This document shows, one piece after another, positions 46,587 through 55,233 of a stretch of DNA of 64,000 nt. The notes under the pieces were generated by a model. The model was not told the DNA's origin, ran no database searches, and saw only the letters and a list, made by a program, of their open reading frames with translations. A program made the translations under genes and the position numbers. Origin of the DNA: Bin5 sp965220715 (GTDB lineage Bacteria; Chloroflexota; Anaerolineae; Caldilineales; Caldilineaceae); contig OZ244843.1 of NCBI GenBank assembly GCA_965220715.1, positions 1,550,001-1,614,000 of the forward strand, read 5' to 3'. Position 1 is the stretch's first letter. Every line of letters begins with the position of its first letter.

Positions 46587-47717
46587 ATGAGCTCTGAAAC
46601 CGAGACAGTGCCACCCAAGGCGGATCAACTCTCCCCCGCCCTGACAAACCCGGCGGACGTTTCAACCCCGCAGCAGGAGGCGGTCCAGAAACAAGCGGAA
46701 TCCCTGGACCCCGACCAGCGTCCAGTCATCTCCGTAATCGTTCCCATCTTCAACGAGGAAGAGGTAATCCCCGAACTCCACCGGCGCATGGCCGCCGTCC
46801 TGGGCAACATCGGTCAACCTTGGGAACTGGTTTGCGTCAATGACGGCAGCCGCGACGCCTCACTTTCGATGCTGCTTTCTCTGCGAGAGCAGGACGCGCG
46901 CGTCAAAATTATCAACTTCTCTCGCAATTTCGGTCATCAGATCGCCATTACCGCCGGCATGGACTACGCACTGGGAGACGCGATCGCGATCATTGACGCC
47001 GACCTGCAGGATCCACCGGAGTTGATCGGGGAGATGTTTGACAAATGGCGTGAAGGCTATGAAGTTGTCTACGCTGTGCGCGCGCACAGGCAAGGCGAAT
47101 CCCGCTTCAAACTCTGGACCGCCAGCGCCTTCTACCGGCTTCTCCGCCGCATAACCGATGTGGAGATTCCCGTCAACACGGGCGACTTCCGCCTCATCGA
47201 CCGCCAGGTTCTGCTGACGATGCGCCGTTTACGCGAGAAACATCGCTTCATGCGCGGCCTCAGCAGTTGGGTCGGCTTCCGTCAGATCGGCATCGAATAC
47301 CAGCGGGCAGAGCGCTTTGCCGGTGACACCAAGTATCCGCTGAGCAAAATGCTCCGCCTGACACTGGATGCGATCACGAGTTTCAGCTACCTTCCCCTGC
47401 GGCTCAGCACCTACTTTGGCTTCTTCCTGGCGCTGGCAAGCCTGGTGGGGATTGTCACGACAATAGCCTTGCGCCTGTCCGGCAACAACGCATTCTTCGG
47501 CCAGGCTTCCACCTTGGTTGCGGTTCTGTTTCTGGGGGGGATTCAACTGATCTTTCTGGGAGTCATCGGCGAATACCTGGCGCGCATCTACGATGACGTC
47601 AAGGCGCGCCCGCTCTATGTCGTATCCAGAGCGTATGGCTATGCCGATCTCGCTGATCACCGCAACTCACCCACGTCACTGACCAATCTGAGCGAACCCG
47701 ACACGCCGGCGGACTGA
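46587..47717 (+). CDS. GtrB/DPMS-like family 2 glycosyltransferase
   Basis: 376 residues from the ATG at 46587, preceded by GAGGAAG. It has the GT-A domain (about 47-290) with ISVIVPIFNEEEVI, the acidic IDADLQDPPELI motif and RNFGHQIAITAGMDYA, followed by two C-terminal membrane segments (about 275-345). This layout is that of polyprenyl-phosphate glycosyltransferases that make polyprenyl-phosphate-sugar for surface glycosylation. The product could supply a donor to membrane enzymes such as the family-39 protein at 13949, which is an inference. The first ~45 residues are a Ser/Pro/Gln-rich extension. Confidence 0.9.
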   Translation: MSSETETVPPKADQLSPALTNPADVSTPQQEAVQKQAESLDPDQRPVISVIVPIFNEEEVIPELHRRMAAVLGNIGQPWELVCVNDGSRDASLSMLLSLREQDARVKIINFSRNFGHQIAITAGMDYALGDAIAIIDADLQDPPELIGEMFDKWREGYEVVYAVRAHRQGESRFKLWTASAFYRLLRRITDVEIPVNTGDFRLIDRQVLLTMRRLREKHRFMRGLSSWVGFRQIGIEYQRAERFAGDTKYPLSKMLRLTLDAITSFSYLPLRLSTYFGFFLALASLVGIVTTIALRLSGNNAFFGQASTLVAVLFLGGIQLIFLGVIGEYLARIYDDVKARPLYVVSRAYGYADLADHRNSPTSLTNLSEPDTPAD

Positions 47718-47775
47718 ACGAAGCAAGCCGTGATGCCACCGGAAAACTGGCAGGAAGCAAATCGAAAAGAGAAAG

Positions 47776-48189
47776 ATGCTGCGCACAGGTGTCGATATCG
47801 TTAAAATCGAACGAATTCGCCGGGCCATCTCGCGCTACGACGCCACGGCACGCGTCCGCAAAAGGTTTCTGGCGCGCCTCTATACCGAAGCGGAACTGCG
47901 CTACTGCCGCGATCGCGCCGAATCGCTGGCCGCCCGTTTCGCGGCCAAAGAGGCGATTGCCAAAGCCTTGGGAACTGGCGCCTGGCGGGACGGCATCCGC
48001 TGGATCGACCTGGAAATTGTTTCCGATGCGCGCGGCGCGCCCTCCGTGCAACTCCATGGCGCAGCCGCGCGTCGCGCCGAGTCTCTGGGCCTGAACCAGT
48101 GGTCCGTGAGCCTCAGCCACGACGACGATCGGGCAATCGCCTTTGTCGTTGCTCTGGGCGAGCCGGCCCACGCCCTTTCTACCGGCTAA
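47776..48189 (+). CDS. acpS: Holo-ACP synthase
   Basis: 137 residues. It transfers 4'-phosphopantetheine from CoA to acyl carrier protein. The signature GVDIVKIERI with its metal-binding Asp near the start and FAAKEAIAKALG with the catalytic Glu in the middle are intact. Length is normal for AcpS. It is 58 nt after the GtrB-like gene and before the CTP synthase gene on the same strand. Confidence 0.95.
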   Translation: MLRTGVDIVKIERIRRAISRYDATARVRKRFLARLYTEAELRYCRDRAESLAARFAAKEAIAKALGTGAWRDGIRWIDLEIVSDARGAPSVQLHGAAARRAESLGLNQWSVSLSHDDDRAIAFVVALGEPAHALSTG

Positions 48190-48682
48190 TTTTCATGCCC
48201 GTATCCACGCTACCGGCATCGGCCTGAGCGGCCCCCCGCGCACCGGTTTCCTTTGACACCGCGGCCTCGCTGTGCTACCGTAATGGCGGGCTGTTAAATG
48301 GTTTTGCGTCGGCGTGGCGTCTAACCGAAAAGCCTATGATGAGAGTTTCTGCCGCCTTCATCTCACAAGATACACAACTCCGCCCTGGGCCAATTGTTCA
48401 GAGCCGAACGGTTGTAGATGGGCACGGGCACATTATCTCGTGTCTGTTTTATTGTTGAATTCAATACCGCTTCACTGTTTGAACGCGGTGTAAGCCGAAA
48501 GTTCCGCATCACCGCAAAATGACGGTGACACCTTCTGTTTCTGTGCGCCAATTTCTGTGTTCTTGCTCGAATCTGGAACCATCGCCCGCTTGCCGGCGTC
48601 AACACCTACGGACTCGCTTGGCGGGTCGATCTTCTCACCGATAAGGCAGAGATTAGAGCATCCCAGTGAAGGGAATTCGCAG
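48190..48682. other. Intergenic region upstream of pyrG
   Basis: About 490 nt without a gene I can support. It contains a 10-bp palindrome TTGAATTCAA (48455-48464). I see no clear promoter or attenuator hairpin before pyrG. Confidence 0.5.
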
Positions 48683-50398
48683 ATGACCAAATACATCTTT
48701 GTTACTGGCGGGGTAGTATCGGGCCTGGGTAAGGGCGTAACCGTCGCTTCCATTGGCCTCCTGCTCAAGACCTGGGGCATTCGCGTGGCCGCGATGAAGC
48801 TCGATCCCTACCTCAATGTTGATCCGGGCACGATGTCGCCCTATCAACACGGTGAGGTGTTCGTAACCGAGGACGGCGCCGAAACTGATCTGGACCTGGG
48901 CCACTATGAAAGATTCATCGACGAGAACCTTAACCAGCATAGCAATGTCACCAGCGGACAGATCTATAACGATGTGATCACGAAGGAGAGGCGGGGCGAC
49001 TACCTTGGCGGCACTATTCAGGTGATCCCCCACGTCACCAATGAGATCAAACGCCATATCGGGCAGATCGCCCGCTTGAGCGAGGCCGACGTCGTCCTTG
49101 TAGAGATCGGCGGCACCGTCGGTGATATCGAGGGGCTTCCCTTCCTCGAAGCGATTCGCCAAATGCGAAAAGATGTCGGCCCCGAAAACGCGCTCTATGT
49201 CCACCTCACCTGGTTGCCCTATCTGGCTGCCAGCAAAGAATTGAAGACCAAGCCGACCCAACATAGCGTGCGCGAACTGCGCAACATCGGCATTCAGCCC
49301 GATGTCATCTTCGTTCGCTCCGATTATCCGGTCGATGTCGACGCCCTGGAGAAAATCGCGCTCTTTTGTGACGTCGCGCAAAACGCCGTCATCCCTATTG
49401 TCACCGTGGACACTATCTATCAGGTTCCGCTCAATCTGCAAGAGGCCGGCCTCGGCGAACTTCTCGTCGACCGGCTGGCCTTGACCGCTACCCAAGGATC
49501 CACGGACGGCCTGAGCGCGTGGCGTCGTTTCGTTACCGAACTGGGCCGCCCCAAAGAGCGAATCAACATCGGTATTATCGGAAAATATGTGGAGTTGGAA
49601 GATGCCTATCTGAGCGTCAAAGAGGCGCTGATCCACGCTGTCCTGGCCGAGAACTACGATTTGGGCATAGAGTGGATCAGTTCGGAATCTCTGGAAAAGG
49701 GCCGCGAACTGGAACGGCTGGAACGGCTTGACGGCATCTTGGTGCCAGGTGGGTTCGGCTACCGCGGCATTGAGGGAAAAATCGTTGCCGCCCGGTTCGC
49801 CCGCACTCGGAACGTACCCTACCTGGGTCTGTGCCTGGGCATGCAGGTGCTTTGTATCGAGTTTGCGCGCACGGTGTTGGAAAGCGAAGAGCCGAACAGC
49901 ACCGAGTTCAACATCAGCACAGAGATGCCCGTCATCGATCTGATGCCGGAGCAGCGCGACATCGCCGATATGGGCGGCACTATGCGACTGGGCATCTATC
50001 CCTGCCAACTGCTGCCCGATTCCAAAGCTGGCGCCGCCTATGCCGCCGCCGGCTATCCCGAACAGATCAACGAGCGCCATCGCCATCGCTTCGAGTTCAA
50101 CAACGCCTATCGCGAGAAGTTGGAGTCCCATGGCCTCCTGCTGAGCGGGCGCTCACCCGATGGCCGCCTCGTCGAAATCGTAGAAGTGGCGGAGCACCCC
50201 TTCATGTTGGGCACACAGTTCCACCCGGAGTTCAAGAGCCGCCCTACAAGCCCGCATCCCCTCTTCAGCGCATTCATCCGCGCAGCCATCCAGCGCCATA
50301 CTCGTTCTGGTGACGGGACCGAGCAGGGCTTGCAAAGTTCCAATGGCAGGCAACATTTTGGTAATGAAGCAGACTTGGTGAAAAGGCCAACCGTCTGA
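48683..50398 (+). CDS. pyrG: CTP synthase
   Basis: 571 residues from the ATG at 48683, chosen as the conserved first residue (MTKYIFVTGGVVSGLGKG). It converts UTP to CTP using glutamine and ATP. The synthetase half has the ATP loop GGVVSGLGKG and metal-binding residues near YLNVDPGTMSPYQHGEVFV; the glutaminase half has the LGLCLGMQ nucleophile and GTQFHPEF with the His-Glu pair. Length is normal with a short extra tail of about 30 residues at the C-terminus. Confidence 0.97.
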   Translation: MTKYIFVTGGVVSGLGKGVTVASIGLLLKTWGIRVAAMKLDPYLNVDPGTMSPYQHGEVFVTEDGAETDLDLGHYERFIDENLNQHSNVTSGQIYNDVITKERRGDYLGGTIQVIPHVTNEIKRHIGQIARLSEADVVLVEIGGTVGDIEGLPFLEAIRQMRKDVGPENALYVHLTWLPYLAASKELKTKPTQHSVRELRNIGIQPDVIFVRSDYPVDVDALEKIALFCDVAQNAVIPIVTVDTIYQVPLNLQEAGLGELLVDRLALTATQGSTDGLSAWRRFVTELGRPKERINIGIIGKYVELEDAYLSVKEALIHAVLAENYDLGIEWISSESLEKGRELERLERLDGILVPGGFGYRGIEGKIVAARFARTRNVPYLGLCLGMQVLCIEFARTVLESEEPNSTEFNISTEMPVIDLMPEQRDIADMGGTMRLGIYPCQLLPDSKAGAAYAAAGYPEQINERHRHRFEFNNAYREKLESHGLLLSGRSPDGRLVEIVEVAEHPFMLGTQFHPEFKSRPTSPHPLFSAFIRAAIQRHTRSGDGTEQGLQSSNGRQHFGNEADLVKRPTV

Positions 50399-50641
50399 AC
50401 CGGTGCACCGGATACACTTGCCATGTTTAGCGTTGCAGTCTAATCGGGAAATCCAAATGACTGAAAACATAGCCGCTTCGCGAGCAGCGCCCCCTCATGC
50501 GCCGGACAGTGCAGTAAAAGACGGGCCGGATGTGCTGGCTTACCTTGCACTGTTGTGACGTGGCTCTATCACTTTCTCAGCCACAGTGCAAAAATACTGG
50601 TTCTCAATGCAAAAGTACATTAGATCAGAGTAGGAGCAAAA

Positions 50642-51412
50642 ATGTCAGGTCATTCCAAATGGTCTACGATCAAACGTAAGAAAGGCGCCAATGACGACGC
50701 CCGCGGCAAAATCTTTACCAAACTTGCCCGTGAACTACAGGTGGCCGCCAGAGAAGGCGGCCCCGACAGTGACACCAATGTGCGCCTGCGCTTGGCTATC
50801 GATAAGGCGCGTGCCGAGAATATGCCCAAGGACCGCATCGAATCGGCCATACGCCGCGGTGCAGGGCTGGACAAGGATGCCGCCGATATCGAAGAAATCC
50901 TCTACGAAGGCTACGCGCCTCACGGCGTCGCCATCCTGCTCGAATGTCTGACGGATAACCGCAATCGCACCATCGCCGAGGTTCGGCGCTGTTTTACGCG
51001 GGGAAACGGCAACCTTAGCGAACCAGGCTCCGTGGCTTGGCAGTTCACAACCAAAGGCTATGTGGCGATACACCTACAGGACAGCGACGGCAAACCCAGC
51101 GACCTGGACGCCGAGGAAATCTTTATGGAGGCCCTGGAGGCGGGCGCGGAGGACGTTGAGGTGACCGACGATGCCGTTGAAATCTTCACCGAAAGGACCG
51201 AACTGGCCCAGGTAGACAAATCATTGCGTAAGTCGGGCATTCAGCCAGATACTTCGGAGTTGATCATGCAGCCCAATCAGACGCTCTCGCTTGACCCTGG
51301 CGCCGGTTTGACCGTCCTGCATCTGCTCGAATCGCTCGAAGAGCTTGACGATGTCAATAAGGTCCACCACAATCTGGAACTGACCGACGAGTTGGTCGCT
51401 CAGGTGGCATAG
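50642..51412 (+). CDS. YebC/PmpR-family transcriptional regulator
   Basis: 256 residues from an ATG with TAGGAGC nearby. It starts MSGHSKWSTIKRKKGAND, the near-invariant opening of the YebC/PmpR/TACO1 family, and contains NMPKDRIESAIRRGAG and YEGYAPHGVAILLE. Such proteins bind DNA or the ribosome and are now linked to relief of polyproline stalling. It lies directly before ruvC and ruvA, the classical conserved cluster. Confidence 0.95.
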   Translation: MSGHSKWSTIKRKKGANDDARGKIFTKLARELQVAAREGGPDSDTNVRLRLAIDKARAENMPKDRIESAIRRGAGLDKDAADIEEILYEGYAPHGVAILLECLTDNRNRTIAEVRRCFTRGNGNLSEPGSVAWQFTTKGYVAIHLQDSDGKPSDLDAEEIFMEALEAGAEDVEVTDDAVEIFTERTELAQVDKSLRKSGIQPDTSELIMQPNQTLSLDPGAGLTVLHLLESLEELDDVNKVHHNLELTDELVAQVA

Positions 51413-51467
51413 TCTTGACAGACACCACCGGCGCGTCCCCGCGCATACCGGATCGACCTCCGGGAAT

Positions 51468-52031
51468 ATGTATGGACGCCCTGACATGATAGCGCGCGGC
51501 GTAGGCTTTTCTACAGACGAACGCGACCGCGAATGGTGCGTTCTCGGAATCGACCCGGGCACCGCCTCAACCGGTTACGGCGTCGTTGAGGAAACCGTCC
51601 CTGGTGACTATGAACTGCTCGCCTGCGGCGTGATCCGCACAACACCGGAACAGCCGATGCACCTGCGCCTGCGCGAGATCTTCTTCGACATTCAGAACCT
51701 GATTCGCGAGTTCCAGCCCAATGAAGTCGCGGTCGAAGAGCTTTTCTTCGGTCGCAACGTCACAACGGCCATTTCGGTTGGCCAGGCACGCGGCGCGGCC
51801 TTGCTTGCGGCCGCCCTGTCCGATCTGCCGCTGATCGAGTATACGCCGGCGGCCATCAAACAGGCGCTCACCGGCTACGGTAACGCCGACAAATATCAGA
51901 TGCAGGCGATGGTTCGGCAGCTCCTGGATTTGAATGAAGCCCCCCTTCCGGACGATGCAGCCGATGGCGTCGCCATTGCCCTCTGTCATCTGCAGACAAG
52001 GCGTTTCCACGCTCTCGTCGCTGACGCATAG
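51468..52031 (+). CDS. ruvC: Holliday junction resolvase RuvC
   Basis: 187 residues. It resolves Holliday junctions with RuvAB. The catalytic acids are visible: VLGIDPGTASTGYG, VAVEELFFGRN and LPDDAADGVAIALCH. The first ATG at 51468 gives about 25 residues before the first strand; an alternative ATG at 51486 would shorten this, and neither has a strong Shine-Dalgarno. ruvA follows 41 nt downstream; ruvB is not next to them. Confidence 0.95.
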   Translation: MYGRPDMIARGVGFSTDERDREWCVLGIDPGTASTGYGVVEETVPGDYELLACGVIRTTPEQPMHLRLREIFFDIQNLIREFQPNEVAVEELFFGRNVTTAISVGQARGAALLAAALSDLPLIEYTPAAIKQALTGYGNADKYQMQAMVRQLLDLNEAPLPDDAADGVAIALCHLQTRRFHALVADA

Positions 52032-52072
52032 ACGCGCAGCAATTCCACCCCCCTTCCGTCAGAGGATACGAA

Positions 52073-52663
52073 ATGATTCGTCAGGTACGCGGCACCGTTA
52101 TCGCCGTGGACAGCAACTTTCTGATCATCGAAGTGGGCAATGCGGGCGCCGGTATCGGTCTCCGCGTCTTTACGCCTGAGTCGACTTCCGCACGCTTCCG
52201 CGCCGGCGACAATCTTTCGTTGTATACGCATTTGCAGGTGCGGGAAAACGAACTGAGCCTGTATGGATTTGAAGAGCTGGACGAGCTTGTCATCTTCGAG
52301 GCGCTGCTGGGCGTAAGCGGCGTAGGTCCGAAAGTGGCCCTCGCCACCCTGAGCACGTTGACGCCGGACGCGCTGCGCCTCGCGATTGCCAACGAGGAGC
52401 CGGGTATTTTGGCGCGCGTGTCGGGCATCGGCAAACGCACGGCCGGGAGGGTCGTTGTCGAACTCAAGGACAAACTGGCTCCGGCCGAGGGCGAACTGGC
52501 GGCGCTCGCCACGGCGCTCGATGCCGATGCCGAAGTGATGGAGGCGCTCACGGGACTGGGGTACAGCGTGGTCGAAGCGCAGCGGGCACTCCAGCAGATA
52601 CCCGCCGACGTGACCGGCGTTGAGGACCGGCTGCGGATGGCGCTGATTCAATTCGGCGAATAG
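52073..52663 (+). CDS. ruvA: Holliday junction branch-migration protein RuvA
   Basis: 196 residues. The N-terminal OB domain (IRQVRGTVIAVDSNFLIIEVG) is followed by two helix-hairpin-helix motifs (GVSGVGPKVALATL and RVSGIGKRTAGRVV) and a short C-terminal domain that would bind RuvB. The acidic pin residues are not checked. It starts 41 nt after ruvC, with a short GAGG before the ATG. Length is typical. Confidence 0.95.
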   Translation: MIRQVRGTVIAVDSNFLIIEVGNAGAGIGLRVFTPESTSARFRAGDNLSLYTHLQVRENELSLYGFEELDELVIFEALLGVSGVGPKVALATLSTLTPDALRLAIANEEPGILARVSGIGKRTAGRVVVELKDKLAPAEGELAALATALDADAEVMEALTGLGYSVVEAQRALQQIPADVTGVEDRLRMALIQFGE

Positions 52664-52739
52664 CTCTCGCCCGTCCTTATGTCCACCTATCGGCGTGGTC
52701 CGCCTCGCACATTTTCAGCCGCCGCGCAATAGCTTGTTT

Positions 52740-52768
52740 TTGACACTCACAACAATCTCTTCTATAAT
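52740..52768 (+). promoter_or_regulatory. Consensus vegetative promoter of efp
   Basis: TTGACA (52740-52745), exact 17-nt spacer, TATAAT (52763-52768): a full consensus match. It ends 49 nt before the efp ATG and 76 nt after ruvA stops. Confidence 0.92.
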
Positions 52769-52817
52769 CGGTCGCGGTTCTCATCTGTATTTGTTGACAA
52801 AGGAAAGAAGAAATAAG

Positions 52818-53378
52818 ATGGCGGAAGTTCAGCAGTTACGCAGGGGCAACATCTACGAAGAAGACAGTCAACTGTGGCGCGTGCTTGACTTCCAGCACAT
52901 TAAAATGGCACGCGGCGGCGCGACCATTCGGCTCAAGGTGCGCAATCTCCGCAGCGGCGCAACCATCGAAAAAACCTATAACAGCGGCACGCGCGTCGAT
53001 GATATCCGCCTCGATTCACGCGCAGTCGAATACCTGTATACCGACGGCGATCTCTTTCACTTTATGGATACCGATACCTTCGAACAGGTCGCTCTGGCCA
53101 AGGAAGCGCTGGAAGGGGTCGTCCAATTCCTGAAAGACAATACCGTCGTGGAATTGGAAACTTTCGAAGGCGAGCCGATCAACGTCAGCATGCCGACGAC
53201 GATCGATCTCGAAGTCGTTTGGGCAGAAATGGCTGTCGCCGGCGATACGGCCAACAGTCCGACCAAAGAAGTGGAATTAGAGACTGGCTTCCGGCTGAAC
53301 GTGCCGATGTTCGTCAAGGAAGGCGACACAGTTCGCATCGACACACGCGACGGACGCTACGTTACACGCGTGCAATAA
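52818..53378 (+). CDS. efp: Elongation factor P
   Basis: 186 residues from the ATG at 52818, preceded by AGGAAAG. It relieves ribosome stalling at polyproline stretches. The three EF-P domains are present (FRR-type start MAEVQQLRRGNIYEED, domain II LYTDGDLFHFMDTDTFEQ, domain III GFRLNVPMFVKEGDTVRIDTRDGRY). At the tip of domain I the residue is Arg32 within HIKMARGGATIR, where E. coli has Lys34 in PGKGQ. The usual Pro-Gly turn is replaced by Met-Ala. It is driven by a consensus promoter and followed by tRNA-Thr. Confidence 0.96.
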   Translation: MAEVQQLRRGNIYEEDSQLWRVLDFQHIKMARGGATIRLKVRNLRSGATIEKTYNSGTRVDDIRLDSRAVEYLYTDGDLFHFMDTDTFEQVALAKEALEGVVQFLKDNTVVELETFEGEPINVSMPTTIDLEVVWAEMAVAGDTANSPTKEVELETGFRLNVPMFVKEGDTVRIDTRDGRYVTRVQ

Positions 53379-53403
53379 AGGCCGCAATCCTTCCCCGTCG
53401 GAT

Positions 53404-53435
53404 TTGCTTTTCCGGTGGACGATACACTATAGTGT
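53404..53435 (+). promoter_or_regulatory. Promoter of tRNA-Thr
   Basis: TTGCTT (53404-53409), 18-nt spacer, TATAGT (53428-53433), ending 13 nt before the mature tRNA. The -10 lies inside a perfect 12-bp palindrome ACACTATAGTGT (53424-53435). Confidence 0.6.
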
Positions 53436-53446
53436 GGAGACGACAT

Positions 53447-53519
53447 GCCGTTGTAGCTCAGTCGGTAGAGCGACGCTCTCGTAAAGCGTAGGTCGTCGGT
53501 TCGAGCCCGACCAACGGCT
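53447..53519 (+). tRNA. tRNA-Thr (anticodon CGT)
   Basis: Cloverleaf of 73 nt: acceptor stem GCCGTTG/CAACGGC with discriminator T, D-arm GCTC...GAGC, anticodon stem ACGCT/AGCGT with loop CTCGTAA giving anticodon CGT, T-arm GTCGG TTCGAGC CCGAC. The 3' CCA is not encoded, unlike tRNA-Pro at 28398. CGT decodes ACG. Confidence 0.96.
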
Positions 53520-53529
53520 CAAAAATAAA

Positions 53530-53556
53530 GCCCCGCCGACCGGCGGGGCCTTTTCC
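53530..53556. terminator. Bidirectional terminator between tRNA-Thr and the BMP-type ABC operon
   Basis: 8-bp GC stem (GCCCCGCC and GGCGGGGC) with a 4-nt loop, followed by TTTT on the plus strand and by CTTTATTTTT on the minus strand. It fits transcripts from both convergent sides. Confidence 0.9.
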
Positions 53557-53571
53557 TTCCTCCTTCCGGCC

Positions 53572-55182
53572 CTACTGCTTTGCCGGATACACGCCTGCCA
53601 TCAGCAGCCCCAACTCTTCGGCACTCGTCTCGTTCCGATCCAGGATTTCCATAATCTGCCCTTCGTAGATCACGGCGATCCGGTCGCACAGCGCCAGCAA
53701 CTCATCCAGATCCTCCGAAATGAGCAGGGTGGCCATGCCCTTGTCCCGTTGTTCCAACAGTTGCTGATAGATATATTCGATCGCGCCGATGTCGATGCCG
53801 CGTGTTGGTTGAGCGGCAACCAGAACCTTGGGCCGCCGCGAAAGTTCACGCGCCAGTATCAACCGCTGGATGTTGCCGCCCGATAGATTTCCGGTCATGG
53901 TGCGAATGTCGGGCGTCCTGATATAGAAGTCCTTTACCAGTTGCCGACTGAAACTGGCAATATAGTCAAAAGCCAGAAAGATGCCGTTGCTGAAGGGCTG
54001 ATGGGTATGCTCCTGCAGCACAAGATTCTCTGACACGGCAAAATCGCGCACGATCCCGTCGTGCATTCGCTCCTCAGGAATGTATGCCAGCCCGCTGTCA
54101 GTGCGCTGCGAAATCGTCCAGTCATTGATGGGCATGCCGTCCACCTCCACGCTCCCGCCGCTGATCGGGCGCAAACCCGCCACGACTTCGGCCAGCTCCC
54201 TCTGCCCATTGCCGCTGATGCCGGCCAACCCCAGAATCTCGCCGGCCTGAACCGATAAGGACACACCTCGCAGGGCCGGTTGTCCTGTAACGTCTTGCGC
54301 GCTGACCTCTTCAAGACGCAACCGTACTTTGCCCACTTCTACTTCATCGTCGCGAGTCCTTTCCAGCAGGACTTCGCGCCCCACCATCATGCGCGCCAGT
54401 TCCTGACGGGTCATCTCTTCGGTGGGAACCGTCCCGATGAGGCGCCCTTCCCGCAGAACCGTGATGCGATCGCTGATGGCAAGAACCTCTCGAAGTTTGT
54501 GGCTGATTAAAACGAAGCTGAAGCCGTTTTCTTTCATGAAACCCAGCGTGACAAACAGTTCATCGACCTCCTGTGGCGTCAAAACTGCGGTCGGCTCATC
54601 CAGTATCAGCAGAGCTGCCCCCCGGTACAGGGCCTTCATGATCTCGACCCGCTGCCGTTCCCCGACCGAAAGCGTCCAGACGGGCGCTCGCGGGTCGATT
54701 TGCAGACCGTACGCCTCGCTTAACTCGCGAATGCCCTCCTCCACCCGATCCAGATCGAGAAGCGGTTCGCGGCTGGATTTAAGGCCCAAGGCTACATTTT
54801 CGGAGACCGTGAGCGTATCGACCAGCATAAAGTGCTGATGGATCATGCCAATGCCCTGGCGGATGGCGTCGGTCGGCGATTGGATCGTCACCTCGGCGCC
54901 GTCGCGCAGGATACGGCCTTCATCAGGCTGATAAAGGCCGTACAGTATCCGCATCAGTGTGGATTTGCCAGCACCGTTTTCCCCCAGCAGCGCATGCACT
55001 TCCCCCCGGCGCACGTCAAAGTCTACCTGATCGCAGGCCAGGACACCCGGAAATCGCTTGGCGATTCCGTACATCTGCACATAGGGCGCGTTCAAGCGGA
55101 AATTGACCGCGCGATGCCCTCCAGTGGGTCTGGCAATTCCGTAGACAAACAGATCTTCAATCTTGCGCTGACCGGTGGCCAT
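53572..55182 (-). CDS. BMP-type ABC importer ATP-binding protein (tandem NBDs)
   Basis: 536 residues with two ABC domains. NBD1 has Walker A GENGAGKSTLMRILYG and signature LSVGERQRVEI with LLILDEPTAVL; NBD2 has the degenerate loop GISGNGQRELAEV and LSGGNIQRLILARELS, which is usual for the simple-sugar/nucleoside type. About 33 extra residues precede the first strand of NBD1; the ATG at 55182 has AAGGA upstream. It is the last gene of a four-gene operon (permease, permease, binding protein, ATPase) and provides energy for uptake. Confidence 0.93.
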   Translation of the reverse strand: MATGQRKIEDLFVYGIARPTGGHRAVNFRLNAPYVQMYGIAKRFPGVLACDQVDFDVRRGEVHALLGENGAGKSTLMRILYGLYQPDEGRILRDGAEVTIQSPTDAIRQGIGMIHQHFMLVDTLTVSENVALGLKSSREPLLDLDRVEEGIRELSEAYGLQIDPRAPVWTLSVGERQRVEIMKALYRGAALLILDEPTAVLTPQEVDELFVTLGFMKENGFSFVLISHKLREVLAISDRITVLREGRLIGTVPTEEMTRQELARMMVGREVLLERTRDDEVEVGKVRLRLEEVSAQDVTGQPALRGVSLSVQAGEILGLAGISGNGQRELAEVVAGLRPISGGSVEVDGMPINDWTISQRTDSGLAYIPEERMHDGIVRDFAVSENLVLQEHTHQPFSNGIFLAFDYIASFSRQLVKDFYIRTPDIRTMTGNLSGGNIQRLILARELSRRPKVLVAAQPTRGIDIGAIEYIYQQLLEQRDKGMATLLISEDLDELLALCDRIAVIYEGQIMEILDRNETSAEELGLLMAGVYPAKQ

Positions 55183-55233
55183 GAGAAATGATCCTTACTT
55201 CACAATACTCCTCGGCCGCGGGCGGCCCTACCC

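Noticed and set aside
48653..50131. 492-residue minus-strand frame opposite pyrG
   Set aside because: A shadow of the highly conserved CTP synthase; no independent evidence.
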